A stretch of DNA of 64,000 nt from Candidatus Peribacteria bacterium (GTDB taxonomy: Bacteria; Patescibacteriota; Gracilibacteria; Absconditabacterales; Absconditicoccaceae). A program made the position numbers and the translations under genes. Shown here in pieces: positions 1 to 13,383 of this stretch. The stretch is taken from the NCBI GenBank assembly GCA_023898485.1, contig CP060225.1:682001-746000 (forward strand), in the 5' to 3' direction. A model generated the notes under the pieces. The model had not been told where the DNA came from. It made no database searches and saw nothing but the letters and a program-made list of their open reading frames with translations. Numbering within the stretch: the first letter of the stretch is position 1; the number at the start of each line of letters is the position of its first letter.

Positions 1-536
1 AGCGATCCCATCGCCAAGAAAAGTAGCCAGACCACGATCGAGTACATCCCACCGACCAAGAGAAGTAGGTACATCACGAGAATATTGGCAACCAATCCCA
101 TCGCCATCGTGAGGATGATGTGTGTCGTCGTGCGAGAGAGACGGAAGAGTTTTTGATTGATCCATGAGCCCAATGCATGCAGACTACTGAGATGGAAACC
201 AATCACTGCCAAGATCCATAGATGTTTTCGTATCAGTCCAAACAGACCTGCGGCTGTTAGTCATCACTTGAGACCTGTCTGTATCATCGCGAAGACAATA
301 ACCACTCCCACTCGCAGTAATCATTTTTTCCATCGTGTGGTGAAAAAACGACCTCATGAAAGACCTACTATCGTTACCCCAATTCCTCCAATCAGCATCG
401 CCCAATGCTTTCGATTGCTCACCATATCCATGTAATAGCCGTGATTGAAACCATACTCAGGCCAGATGGACGTCCACGAAATAACCGCCACAACCACAAG
501 GAGTACTGCCAATAATCGTCGGGTTCGTTTTTTCAT
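1..536 (-). CDS. Polytopic membrane protein, 3' end beyond window
   Basis: The start is the ATG at 536 and the frame stays open to the window edge, about 178 residues, if UGA is read as Gly (several UGA codons, for example at 354-356). It opens with a basic MKKRTRR segment and a hydrophobic stretch at residues 7-24. At least four more hydrophobic segments follow, so it is probably an integral inner-membrane protein. It lies downstream of secD in the same direction, where secF often sits, but it has no SecF features such as a Gly-rich DATI-type TM4 motif. I do not recognise the family. Confidence 0.6.
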
Positions 537-540
537 CAGA

Positions 541-590
541 AGGATAACAAAGGATAATAAAGGATGAGAGAGGATTATGAAAGATTTCTC
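541..590. repeat. 10-bp periodic degenerate repeat, about 5 units
   Basis: Units of the type AGGATAACAA, AGGATAATAA, AGGATGAGAG and AGGATTATGA follow each other with 10-bp spacing just upstream of the minus-strand start at 536. The same kind of array occurs at 15212-15254 and 29287-29338, each time immediately 5' of a minus-strand start codon. Confidence 0.6.
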
Positions 591-610
591 TTTTGATCTT
601 CTTATTCAAG

Positions 611-634
611 AAAAGACCAACATTTCTGCTGGCC
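611..634 (-). terminator. Probable Rho-independent terminator of secD
   Basis: On the minus strand a 7-bp stem (GGCCAGC with GTTGGTC, including G-T pairs, 6-nt loop) is followed by TTTTCTT. It starts 16 bases after the secD stop codon. Confidence 0.55.
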
Positions 635-649
635 TCTCGATATGATTAC

Positions 650-2755
650 TTATTTGGTTTTGTGAATGAATTTCAATGTGAGGATTTTGATGAGCGGATA
701 GAGTAATGCAAGTACCACCACGATATTGAGTACCATCATGGTACCAAATCATTTGAAGATATTCACACCCATGAAGACAAGCAGTAATGCAATCATACCC
801 GTTGATAAGTTACCATCTCTGACGGCTGACCATGCTTGTTTGTGTGCATCGATGATGCTATCACGGAGCGATTGGCCATTGTGATGATTTTCTATGATAC
901 GTTCGTAGACGAGAATCGTTGCATCCACTGACATACCGAGCGAGAGGATGATAGCAGCTAGACCACTGAGTCCGAGTACTGCTCCAATAATCTTAAGTCC
1001 AGCAAAAAGGAAGATAATAAACGCAACCAAAATAGCCACGGATATCAATGCCCATCTCCATCCATAGACCAAGGTCATATAGAGAGCGATAGCTACGATG
1101 CCGATCAAACCAGCCCAGAGAATATGGTTAAGTGCTTGGATACCGAGTGTGGGAGATACTTTTTCTTCTTGGACGAGCATCAGTGGAGCTGGCAATGCTC
1201 CTTCATTGAGGTCTCTCGCAAGTTGTGTCGCCTCTTCACGCGTAAATGATCCCGTGATTTGTGTCTGACCACCACAGATTTTCTCATTGATGACAGGATT
1301 TGTTTTGAGTTCACCACCGACGAAGATTGCCATTTGCTTGTTTACGTTGGCAGCGGTGATATTACAGAAGATCTGTTTACCTGCATCGTTAAATGTAATG
1401 TTGACTGATGGCTCACCAAACTGTGTCGAACCCACTGCTGCATATTCGAAGAATGCTCCATTCAAGATATCACCAGACTGTGGATCGGTTGCTGCTTTCC
1501 ATGGTTGGGTATCAGCTACGAAGAGTGCCTCTACTGTATAGATGGTGGGGTGCGTAAGTGCATCCAATAATGTATTAGCTGTCGCCTCATCGGTCGTGTA
1601 TTCGTACTGTTCGAAGAGAGTCTGATCGGTAGTTTTGGTATCAGTAATCTTGACCAATGTAGCTCCTGATCCGGCTGCTACCGTAGTCCATGTCTGACCT
1701 GGTGTATAGGTAAACCCAGGCACTGCAAGTGCTACCTGATCAGCTGCAAGCCAGCCATTATAGACTGTTGCTATACCACCAGTAATAGTACCCGCATCGA
1801 TCTGGTCAGTCACGCCATCTATCATAGTATCAGTACGATAGATTTCTAGATTGTACCCAGATTGATTGGGAAGCACTGCTTCCATTGGGTAGACTAATTT
1901 GCCATCAGCGTAATATGCTGTCCCTGTTTGTATGTTTGTGGGATTTGTGATAGTTACTAGAGTTGCATCAGGGACTTGTGCAAGAAATGCTGCACTATCA
2001 TATGAGTTGGTTTCTTGGACGGCACGGTCGACTAAATATGTAATCGTATATCCTGACTGATCGGCATAGCCATACTGAGCGAGTTCGTCTGGATAGTCTT
2101 GAAAAAGTCCTGCTGCTATGGTAGTAGATAACGTACCTGTTGCAAGTGTGTCGAGGATATCACTTTCTTGGTAGAGTGTAGGCATCTGAGACAGTGTCCC
2201 TGATAGTGATAGGTATGATACGCCTTTGGATCCATTGGTACTACCAAGCTGTTCAAGTGATACACCTTCGGTTGCCTGTTGGAGCAGAGATTCAGCCAAT
2301 GCTTGACGCTCTGATGCAACTGCTGCTGCATCGATGACATCGTTTTCGAGACCAAATTCGAGTTCTACTGTCTTACCGATAATATTTTTGGCTGCTTCGA
2401 TATCTGGCACTCATCCGAGTTCGATGACCATATACTCTTTTCCATCGATGAGTTGTGTCGTGGCATCGTAGTTGGAGACACCAAGCTGTGAGATTCTATC
2501 ATCAATCTGTACGGTGATGATATCTCTTGCATTCTTCTTGGCAGCTGCAAGCTCATTGGCATCAGTATACTGTGCGTCGTATTTGGAGTAATCGATGAGA
2601 TAGGTCAGTCTGACACCTCCTGCCAAATCCATACCCAGTTTGATACCGCTGAGTCCACCTTGTCGGACGAAAACGATAAACAGACTTACGAGAAGTCCGA
2701 GCACATACCGCATTCGACTCTGCATAGTGAATGATTGTTTCTTGCTTTTTTTCAT
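650..2755 (-). CDS. secD: SecD, protein translocase auxiliary subunit
   Basis: SecD works with SecYEG and SecF and uses the proton-motive force to help secreted proteins leave the cell. The 701-residue product has an N-terminal membrane anchor followed by KLGMDLAGG, close to the GLDLQGG motif of the family. The first periplasmic part contains ELGGVPDIEAAKNIIGKT. The C-terminal membrane domain has the signature GMSVDATILVYERI. The glycine in ELGG and two near the C-terminus are UGA codons; under the standard code the gene would break into three. The ATG at 2755 (MKKSKKQ) is preferred over an in-frame GTG at 2773. No secF follows directly downstream. Confidence 0.93.
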
Positions 2756-2849
2756 AGTTGCTACTAGTCTCACATACAGGTAAAATATAACCTTGTGATA
2801 CTAGGATTTTGTGATGCTATTGCAAGGCATATTCTGGCTTACATAATAT

Positions 2850-2882
2850 ATAACAAAACACCCATCCTTGTGAGATAGGTGT
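2850..2882 (-). terminator. Probable terminator of the giant surface-protein gene
   Basis: On the minus strand a 9-bp stem with one mismatch (ACACCTATC with GATGGGTGT, 7-nt loop) runs into TTTTGTT. It lies about 35 bases after the stop codon at 2917 and before secD. Confidence 0.6.
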
Positions 2883-2916
2883 CTGTTTTTGGTTGTGGAT
2901 TCTTCTGGGTGTGGCT

Positions 2917-5900
2917 CTATTGGTACTGAGTAGCAGAAACCGCAACAACCTCCTGTCCTATGTCTATGACAAATCGCTCTTGGAATGGAAGATATGCAAT
3001 TTTTGCAAACTCTTGTCTGGTAATGGTACTTGTACTATCTATGTATTTTTTACCATTGCGTGTCCTTCCCTCTATGATACCGAGATATACTGCTTTCTGA
3101 ATCGCATCATAATAGAGATCCGCAGATGATACATCTTCCATAGGAATGACATAATCGCTCGGAACCGACACTGTACCATATATCTTCTCGTATGTAGCTA
3201 TCATCATCTGTATTGCCTCTCCTCTCGTGATAGCAAGATCTGGAGAGAAGTAACGATCACCGCTGACATCGATAGCATAAAGTTTGGCAAGGATTCCTTT
3301 GTGAAAAGCATATGGTGTATACCAACTCGATCGATGTTCACGATCAATATCGTGGAATACTATCTCACCATCGAATATAGTATCTTCTGTTTTGATATCG
3401 AAGTCCTGGTATGCAATACCCATGATCTTGACCATAGTTTTCATCACTTCTGCTCTCGTGATCGATGAATCTGGTTCATAGATCCACTTCCCTTCGCTTG
3501 TTCCTCTTCCTCTGTGAATACAGTTGAGTCTCATCTGTTCAATATATTGATATCACCAGATTTTTTCGCCGTTGGCATAGATTGTATCAGTAAAATGTCC
3601 ATTGTTTTGATATGGTTCATCACTATACCTACAGCCGATACCTTGTGGTGGTGCATAGTGATAGACAGTGGGTGTAGTAGACGGATTCGTGGGTGTGGTC
3701 GTACTACCTCCTGTCCTAGCAATATACACAGTATATTCTTGTGTGCAGGATGGATGCCTATTAGCAAATGTGAAGGCAAAGGTGTTGTTACCTTGTACTA
3801 GTTCTACTGGTATAGTAAATTGGCCAGCAGTGATAGCATATGATATGCCGTTGACAGTGAGAGTGGTATTTGGACTGCTGACTATACCTTCTATCGTTGT
3901 AGATGATGCAGTAGTTTCAACAACATTTGATGTAATATTTCGCTGTATAGGAGATGGACATAACGTGTATTTGGCGGCAAAATCTGCATCAATTATATGT
4001 TCTCCTCTTCCCATAACTATATTAGCAATAGTAGTCACTGCTATTTGGTCGTTTTGCAAAGATCACTCACCTACTCTGACCGGATTGGATCCATCTGATA
4101 CCAGATGATAGAGCGTCCCTGCAGAAGAATATGATCCTGTCAAACTAGTAGGGATCCATAACAATTCATACGTGCCAGGCAATAATCCACTGATGACATA
4201 TTCACCTTCATTATTGGTATCTTGGCACTGATCGATGATACCACCCATCACATCGATACCTGATATACATACTCTCGTATCTCTCATCACCTGATCAAAC
4301 GAGGTATATGATTGTGATCCATCGACATCAATATAGGTACGACCAGCTATACTGCTATGATCTTTGAGTACAGGAGTGATAGTATCGTATGCGTGGTTGT
4401 CAGTAGTAGTCACTTCGGGAGAAGGTGTCTTGATATGACTGGACACGACCAGAGGAGTTGCTTGGAGATTATTGGTTTGATGAGCTATGATACTATAGTC
4501 TTCTTCTATCACAAATGTGACTACTCCTGTCAATAGTTGATCAGGGTCTACTTGTGTCAAATCTGGTCATGTACAGATCAGCTTGTGAGGCAGTGTCACA
4601 TCACTCGTGGTACATGTCACATCCAGACCAGCGATGGTAGTCTGTTCTAGTACCATATACTGTGGCATCCATATTTCTAGTGTACCGTCGGTAAATGCCG
4701 TATTACCATTGTTTCCGATGGTCAATGCACAGCTAACTGCTCATCCCAATTCACCTACCGGTGGACAGTCGATCGTCGTATAGGCGTTGGCAAAATCTCC
4801 TACGATCGAGGTAGCTTTGTCATAATTGTTAGTATAATCTGATTCGAGTGTGTCGCCTGCTATCGTCACTATATTGGAGACAAGATCTCATGGATTGACT
4901 CATGGGTTGACAGTCGCATAGACCAAAATAGATCATGTATGATATGCTAATAGTATGGGGATATCCATAGTGATAGTACTGGATCATCATGATCTCGTAT
5001 ATGAGAATGCCCCACCTGGTGCTCATCCAAAATATGTGCTTTGCAGATAATCAAATGTAATATCTATATACAGATCATCAGAGATGAGATGGAGACACAT
5101 GGGATTACCTATATTGGCTAGGAAGTCAGAGAGCGCTCCAACCCATGAACCATACGTATGTGATGCAGGAGTCGGACCACATGCTCCTGCAGTATATCGC
5201 TCAGTATCTACTGGTGATGTATACCCTCCCCAGTCAAATCATGCTTCTGTAGCTGCATTATAGAGGAGTCCATCGTCACCACTTGTCAGACATACATTAG
5301 ACGTGATACAGTCTTGTTCAGTACCATAAGCTGTTTTGGAAAAAGTGGTCGATCATCATGCTAGTGTACCGGTGGTGATGCTAGTCACAGTAATATTCTG
5401 AGGTAATACGTCAGCAATAGTAACATTGGTAGCATCATGTGGTCCTGTATTCTCATAGGTGATAGTATAAGTGATTTCATCACCGGGCTGGACTGCAGTC
5501 TGAGAGACTTCTTTTTGTATGTGGAGATCAGTTTTGGTTAGGTAGTGGATTTTCTGTGTATAGTTGTTGGAGATGATCGTCTCTGGTGTGGCTGTACTGA
5601 TACTGGCAGCATTCGTAAGAGCATCGAGACTGGAGAGTAGTGCTACATCATCCGTCACCTGTACCGTATAGCTTAGCGACGGAGCGAGAGTCGAATCATA
5701 ACTCGCTCTCCATGTGCGCATCAGTGGTGATGCTGTCTGTGCATCCACTCTGGAGAAGTCAAAATGGAGATATAGTGTCTCATACGAGGGTGAGATACTA
5801 CTCAGATCGATACGACCATCAGTGAGTGATAGTGGTCAGAGGAGGATGGTACTCATCGCTGCATCAGCAGCTATCGTGACGGTGATATCGCTATCCACTC

Positions 5901-8900
5901 ACATCTCAACATCGGTCATCAGTGCATCTCGTCCTAGGAATCAGGTCGTCGATGTCGCCACCGTATCGTATGATCCTATGAGTACTGTCGATCAGAGACG
6001 GATGAGATGATAAGCTAAAGAGCCGTCGTAGGAGGTGAAATATCATCCGACGATGATTTTGCCATCGGGTTGGGGGGAGGTGGTGTTGACTACACCATTA
6101 AATCATCAACCGATGTTGAAGGCGGTGTCTCTGGAACCATCGGGATTGAGACGGATGAGATAAGGAGCCGAAGAACCGTCGTAGGAGGTGAAACCTCCAC
6201 CAACGATGATTTTGCCATCGGGTTGGGGGGAGGTGGTGTTGACTGAGTTGCTAAATCATCCTCCAATGTTGAAGGTGGTGTCTCTGGAGCCATCGGGATT
6301 GAGACGGATGAGATTATTAGCCGAAGAGCCGTCGTAGGAGGTGAATCGTCCACCGACGATGATTTTGCCGTCGGGTTGGAGGGAGGTGGTGTTGACTACA
6401 CCATTAAATCATCAACCGATGTTGAAGGCGGTGTCTCTGGAACCATCGGGATTGAGACGGATAATACGATTGGCAGGAGAGCCGTCGTAGGAGGTGAATC
6501 GTCCACCGACGATGATTTTGCCGTCGGGTTGGGGGGTGGTGGTGTAGACTCTACTAGTAAATCATCAACCGATGTTGAAGGCGGTGTCTCTGGAGCCGTC
6601 AGGGTTGAGACGAATGAGAGAGGGAGCAGAAGAGCCATCGTAGGAGGTGAAATCTCCACCAACGATGATTTTGCCGTCGGGTTGGAGGGAGGTGGTGTAG
6701 ACTCTACTAGTAAATCATCAACCGATGTTGAAGGCGGTGTCTCTGGAGCCGTCAGGGTTGAGACGGATAATACGATTGGCAGGAGAGCCGTCGTAGGAGG
6801 TGAAACCTCCACCAACGATGATTTTGCCGTCTGGTTGGAGGGTGGTGGTGTTGACTGCACTATTAAATCATCCTCCGATGTTGAAAGTGGTGTCTCTGGA
6901 GCCGTCGGGGTTGAGACGGATGAGACGAAGAGCAGAAGAGCCGTCGTAGGAGGTGAAATATCCACCGACGATGATTTTGCCGTCTGGTTGGAGGGTGGTG
7001 GTGTTGACTGTGTCATTATACTTAAATCCTTCACGACTATCAAATATATATCTGGAGCCATCGGCGTTGAGACGGATGAGACGAAGAGCAGAAGAGCCGT
7101 CGTAGGAGGTGAATGCTCCACCGACGATGATTTTGCCGTCTGGTTGGAGGGTGGTGGTGTAGATGAGATCATCAAATCGTCCACTCATATTGAAGGTAGT
7201 ATCTGTGGAGCCGTCGGCGTTGAGACGGATGAGATTCATAATATCATCGACAATGATTTTGCCGTCTGGTTGGAGAGTGGTGGTGTAGACTGTGTCATTA
7301 CCATTAAATCATGCACCGATATTGAAGGTGGTGTCTCTGGAACCGTCGGCGTTGAGACGGATGAGACGAAGAGCAGAAGAGCCGTCGTAGGAGGTGAATG
7401 CTCCACCGACGATGATTTTGCCGTCTGGTTGGAGAGTGGTGGTGTAGACTGTACTATTAAATCATCCTCCGATGTTGAAAGTGGTGTCTCTGGAGCCGTC
7501 GGGGTTGAGACGGATGATATGGCTTACAGGAGAGCCATCGTATCAGTTAATATTTCATCCGACGATGATTTTGCCGTCTGGTTGGAGAGTGGTGGTGTAG
7601 ACTGTGTCATTACCAAGAAATCCTCGACCGATATTGAAGGTGGTGTCTCTGGAGCCGTCGGGGTTGAGACGGATGATATGGCTTACAGGAGAGCCATCGT
7701 ATCAGTTAATATTTCATCCGACGATGATTTTGCCGTCTGGTTGGAGAGTGGTGGTGTAGACTGTGTCATTACCAAGAAATCCTCGACCGATATTGAAGGT
7801 GGTGTCTCTGGAGCCGTCGGGGTTGAGACGGATGAGATGATTGGCAGGAGAACTATCATATGAGGTGAATGCTCCACCGACGATGATTTTGCCATCGGGC
7901 TGGAGAGTGGTGGTGTAGACAGCATTATTAAATCATGGAAAGGGAACTCCAGTATCAAAACTACCATCTTGTACTGCTGACCCACCAGCTCCGATCTGGA
8001 GTCCATCATGATCTACTAGATCACTGAGAAGACCATCAAACTGCCCTACTGTCTCGCCATCTGCAGTAGCAGGTACAGTGAGTGCACCCAGTGAGATAGC
8101 AAATCTACGGATCGTACAGTCTATGGGTGTAGTAGGCGAGGTGACGGGCTGATAGTCTCCATCGTAGTAGGTAGCTGTAGCTCCTGCTGGGAGATGTGCA
8201 GTGAGATCATCGACATCGAGACAGACTCACTCAGGAAGGGTATCGGTGATGATGGTATCGTCTGCGGTGGCGTTTCCGATATTGTCATAGTTCAGCTGAT
8301 AGGTGATCGTCTCCCCTCGTGCAGTCTGCTGCTGATTGCCGACGAAACCTCTCACGAGATCACTATATCACTCCTTGGAGATGATCACATCTGCTCTGTA
8401 GACTCGTACGCTCGTGGTATCCATATTGTCATCCAGATAGATTTCATTGCTATCGCTCTCCTCTCGGATGTGAACTGTCGCCTGATGCTCGGTGTCATCT
8501 ATCGCATCTTCGTCGACGACGAATGAGAGTGTGACTGTCGCCTGTGAGTGTGCAGGTAGACAGGTAGTAGCAGTACTGCCACCACCCAGTGTCATCAGAT
8601 ATCATGATGTACTTGGATCGATCGCTATGAGAAGATCTTGACCAGACGGTATACCGTTGGGATCGACGACGGAGAGTGGACTACCATAGCTATCCGTGAT
8701 AGCTGTGGTGATCGTCGCGGGTAGTGTGGCGAGCATGGCATCAGATAGTTTGAGTGAGGTTTTGATCGCACAGACAGGATCAGTTCCCGTATTGGCGAGA
8801 GTGATCGTGTATGACTGTTCTGCTCCTGGTATAGTACCTGGAAACGATCACTGTGGGTCTCCTTCTATAGTAGCAGTGAGATTGATACCTGGTGTCGTGA

Positions 8901-11900
8901 TAGTGAGTGATGTGGTATTGTCTGATCGGTCGTTCTCTCCGTTGGTATCTGCCACGAGAGTAGCAGTAGGCATATCGTATCCTATGGGGATGTTGTCATC
9001 GCTGATGGGATCTTTGGCTTCTGCATAGATGGTGACTCTCTGTACACCATCATCTTGACAGAGTGTCGTAGATCCTGTGCCTACTCCTGTATCATACAGG
9101 ACAGCTATTGCATTGACTGGTTGTGAGAGAGATCACGTATATATACTCCATCCATCAGCTCATGGATTCGTTGGATCAAACGCTGGATAATCACCCGTCC
9201 CTATCGCGCTATAATCTGTCAGATCGAGTGTATGATGATAGTAAATACTGCCAGCATTGGTTGTGATGTGGGTGACTTTGATATCTGTTTGTCCATCAGG
9301 TGTAGGTACTACATCTGGTAGGAGATGCACAAGATATGCATTCTCTGCACATGTTCTAGACGCATTGTGATACTGGAGTGTATAGTTGACTCCTTCGCCC
9401 GGATTGACTGTCGTGTCTCATGATGTAGAGACTACAAGATTAGGGTATGGTATAGTGGTCTGTGAGCTATCTTGATTGGGATTATTGTCATCTTCAGGAT
9501 TGGTGGTACCTACTGATGCATCATTTACAATATTAGTACCCGACTGCATACCTTCCGTCACTAGTACTTGATATGATACTTGTACCGTTTCACTCTGCGC
9601 TGACAAATATGCTATCTCATTAGTGATGGTATTGGTCAGTGCATTGCTCCCTGAAAGATTCCATACGAGTATCTGTTGTGTAGTCTCCGTACAGTCTGGT
9701 GTGTTAGAGATGATAGTAGGTTCTGCGAGTGACCATCCATCACTCAGTACTGCAGTAGAACCATCGACATAACACGTGCCTGTCGGTAGTGTATCTTGGA
9801 TGCTGACATTGCTCGCATCATGGAGACCTGGGTTGGAGATGTCGAGTGTGTATGTCAATATATCTCATGGTATAGGGTCGTATCTATTGACGTTCTTGAT
9901 GATGAGGAGATCTGCATTCTGTACATATATATCATCTGACTGCGATGATTGTCATTGTCCATAATCATTAGCAAAATATACCTGTGCAGTAGGAGTATAG
10001 ACTGTATTACTTGTCGCATCACATGGTGTATCTACTCCCACATTGATCGTCCCTCCAGCCAAAGCACCAAGACTATCACCGAGCAATTGGACTATATCTA
10101 TCGTGTAGACATTCATGCCACCTGTCTGTATCAGTGTATAGTCACCACCACTCAATAATACTGGATTCGATGTATATCCTGACTGTACCACTATGTTGTT
10201 CCATGTGTTGGAGATAGTGTTTATCGTCAATTCATCAGGAATTGATACAGTTATAATGACATCGTCATTGTCACTACCAACATCTGCATAGTATGGTATG
10301 GCGATCGTATTGGCTTCGCATGCTTCTACGATATCTTTCTCCGTCTGAAGAGAAAGTTTCACTCCTGGATAGTCCAAAATAGCGGTAAACACCTCATTCG
10401 CGATGGTCTGCGGAAGACTGGTAGAAATTACAGCAGCATTCATCCATATCTGGTCACCGATAGCATTTCCTGTATCGGTCGTCTGGATTCCTATCTTTTC
10501 AATTCCTCATACCGTGAGAAGACTGCGTTCATCATCCATTGCTATCGCTATATATTTGGCATTGGTAGTCGCGGGCGTCCATGTGCCGTCATTATTGTCC
10601 TGCGCCAGTGAGAAAAAACTACTAATATCGCTCACGACAAAAGGCTGTGAAGGATTTAGTGTGTTTGGTAAACTTCCCTCTGCAGATGCTGGAGCAGTAT
10701 ATACTTGACAACCATCACATGTCATCTCATTGCCCAAAATATCCATTCCCGTCGTGCGTATGGTATCAAGTTCCGTATCTTCTGGCACGATAAAAACCAT
10801 ATAAGTAGACGGTAGTGATACATTGCCCACATTAGCAACCGATGCAGTATATCCTATGGATCATCCCTGTGGAATCAGTGCCAAATCTCTGGTAATAGTC
10901 GTTCTTACTTTGGGCGTACCAGAAACAGTAGCCACAAACGATGTGGTATCACTGACTTGACCACACTGTGTATCATTTCCTTCCGCTTGTGCGATCAGTT
11001 TCATACCACTATTGTTTTCTACACCCCATGGGATAGTCACTTTCACTTGTAATTGCATAGATGCATTGGGCGGCATATCTCACATATTGACTGTCATAGA
11101 TCATGTTCCGATGACTACATCTGCTCCCGATCATGGTAGTATCTGCATACTCAGTTTTTTGGTCTGACCATTGATCATCATGGTAGGATATGGTATCACG
11201 ATACTTGCATCTTCCAAAAGAGTATCAGCAGCATTATTTAGTGTCAAGGTAAATATTTCTCACGCTCCTGGTGTGATATATGTATTGCCATCGATAGTGA
11301 TCACTGGGTCTGGTAGAGATTTTTTCCATGAGTTAGTCCATGAAGATTCTATAGATGAATACGTATTATTGGATATCAACACGTTGTTTGTCACACCTTC
11401 TGCGTATGCACCAAACGATGCAACGGCAGTATTGATGATTTGTTCATTGCTACATCGGTCTATAATGTTCTCTGTGTTGTATCTGACTGGTACGGTTATG
11501 TTAAGAGATGGTTCCGTATCATTACAGAGTGCTCCGTTATCTTGAAACCATGTACTACCCAAACATGCACTTGTCACTGCCACTCGACGACTATCTTCTG
11601 AGTATGTCTGTGTCCATCCCGTGCCTAGCACACCACCTCATACCATAGATGTATCATACAATGGTACTGTGGATCCAGTACTAATATGGTATCGCACTTG
11701 TGGATCGGAACCATTATTACTGACTGATATCGGTCCATCTAAAATAAGGTTATCAGGAATCCTATCGGTGATAATGATATCTCCGAGAGCTACCAAACCA
11801 GGATTATTCAAAGAAATAGAATATGCACTTGGTGATGTATACGACGCTTCTTGCGGTCATGTCTTTTTGAGTATCATGTTGGGTTCTACATCCGTCAGTG

Positions 11901-13263
11901 CCACGATACTATATGTATCTTGTGCAGAAGCAGACTGTCATGATGGAGATAATACATCTATAGATGCTGTATTTTCTATACTCTGTAGATGACTTAGTGT
12001 GGCACATTGTGCATAATCCACATCGAACGAAACCGACCTGCTTCCATTATATGCAAGGTATCATCCATTCCATACAATCTCATTACCGCTTAGTACTCAT
12101 GCATCGGATATGTTTTGTATTGCGGTAATGGGACATACGGACATGATATCGCTTACATCATCTACCACCGTATATGATTGTATGTCTTCTATTCACTTAT
12201 ATTTATTTGCCTGTGGAGTACTTGCTGTAATGTTGTATGTTACACTACTACTATAACCTGAAAAATACCATCATGAATCCTTATCGCGAGTGATGGTTTT
12301 TTTTCCTGTTTTTGTGAGTAATATTTCTGGATGAGAATCTACTGTTACTATAAGAGGATTAGAGTGTGATGCATCAGAAAACACACCATTACTACCGGCA
12401 GTAAGTGTATAAGTAGTTCCATTTGTCTCACCACACTTTGCGATTATATTGAATGATAAGAGAGATGCTTCACCAGCCTTGATAGTATCAAAATGTCGCC
12501 ACAGACTATGTGCTGGTATGGTGGCTGTCTCACCGTTGTTGAGTGTTTTAGTGAGCGTGTTGGATGTTGTCTGTCCACTATCCGTATATCATAGGGTGGG
12601 TTTTATGGTGTGTTGTGGTATATCGTTGGTGGAGTCTATGGTCATCCATATATACAGATCTACATCATCTACATATGATACTGCGTATGCGAGATCGTAT
12701 TTCTTGGTTTCACAGGAGAGTATGGTGCTTGGTCACTGTACTATAGTCTTGATATAAGCAAGTGGTTCCCAATCCACAAAAATAGTACTCACTACCACTG
12801 ATGGTCACCCATTACTCGGAGGTAGTAGTGTAATCACTGGCTTGATACATGTTTCACTTGGATCAATAATACTAAGATCGATATTACCTCCCACCAATGA
12901 TACTTCATCAACAAGTATCACATCATCACACGAAAGTATATCTACTATAATATCATCTTCTGATCCAATTTCTAATGTTATACTCATTTCATTCCATGAT
13001 TTTAGCGAGGGTATATTGATTGGTGACATGGTCATTGATCATGATTGACTACTCACCAGAGCAACCGTTCCAGCCAACGAGTCATGTTGCAATGTAGGAT
13101 CCATAGATTGAATCCCCAATGGATTATTAAAGAAATTAACAGTAAGTTCTCACGTGTTAACATTCTTGATTAATTCGGCAAATACTGATGGCGTCATAAT
13201 AACTGACTGCATCAACATCAAAAAAGATACAACAACTGATAGAGTTTGTTTGGCAAATCACAT
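2917..13263 (-). CDS. Giant secreted surface protein: DUF11-like, delta-60 and SLH domains
   Basis: One uninterrupted frame of about 3,448 codons when UGA is Gly; every open fragment in the region lies in the same frame and I found no in-frame TAA or TAG in the stretches I checked. Residues 1-29 are a signal peptide ending near SVFA. The next roughly 1,700 residues and residues 2,480-2,900 contain DUF11-like beta-sandwich repeats (VQPGDEITYTITYENTGPHD; YTLDISNPGLHDASNVSIQD). Residues 1,770-2,420 hold 13 delta-60 repeats (TTTLQPDGKIIVGG). Around 2,900-3,070 is an SdrD-B/CarboxypepD-like module (AGRTYIDVDGS). The last 205 residues carry three SLH-like motifs (ITRAEVMK, ITRGEAIQ, ITRQEFAK), the usual anchor to cell-wall polymers. 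Probably a cell-surface adhesin or S-layer-associated protein; that role is inferred. It is very rich in UGA. Confidence 0.85.
6010..7950 (-). repeat. Array of 13 delta-60 protein repeats
   Basis: The phrase encoding PDGKIIVGG recurs 13 times at intervals of about 150-159 bp inside the giant gene. Each unit reads approximately RLIRLNPDGS, DTTFNIGGGF, TTTLQPDGKI, IVGGFTSYDGSS. One unit, near 7240, is shortened and lacks the SYDGSS part. The delta-60 family is predicted to form beta-propeller-like structures in secreted proteins. Confidence 0.85.
7512..7829 (-). repeat. Perfect 159-bp tandem duplication within the delta-60 array
   Basis: The segments 7512-7670 and 7671-7829 appear identical over their common length, and the match extends about 30 bases further on the low-coordinate side. 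The offset is 159 bp, exactly 53 codons, so the reading frame is kept. This is far more similar than other neighbouring units and points to recent duplication or gene conversion. Confidence 0.8.
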
Positions 13264-13321
13264 GATGTGAAAAAGGAAAAATAAACATTACATCAATCAT
13301 ATCTGTATCTTATCAAAAAAG

Positions 13322-13347
13322 AAAAAATCAGACACATATCATGTATC
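13322..13347 (-). terminator. Possible weak terminator after the TPR gene
   Basis: On the minus strand GATAC and GTGTC can pair around a short loop and are followed by a T-rich run (TGATTTTTTC). The stem is only about 5 bp, so support is modest. It lies between the TPR gene stop and the giant gene start. Confidence 0.35.
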
Positions 13348-13383
13348 CTTTATGTTGACCTTCTTGGTATACTCTATATAGCT

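Noticed and set aside
6376..7863. A 495-codon plus-strand ORF across the repeat block
   Set aside because: It is the antisense of the delta-60 repeats. The minus frame matches a known repeat family, continues into the rest of the giant gene and has sense motifs; the plus frame only mirrors the periodicity.
6010..7950. CRISPR array
   Set aside because: The periodic units are coding, about 150 bp long and similar throughout; there are no unique spacers or cas genes.
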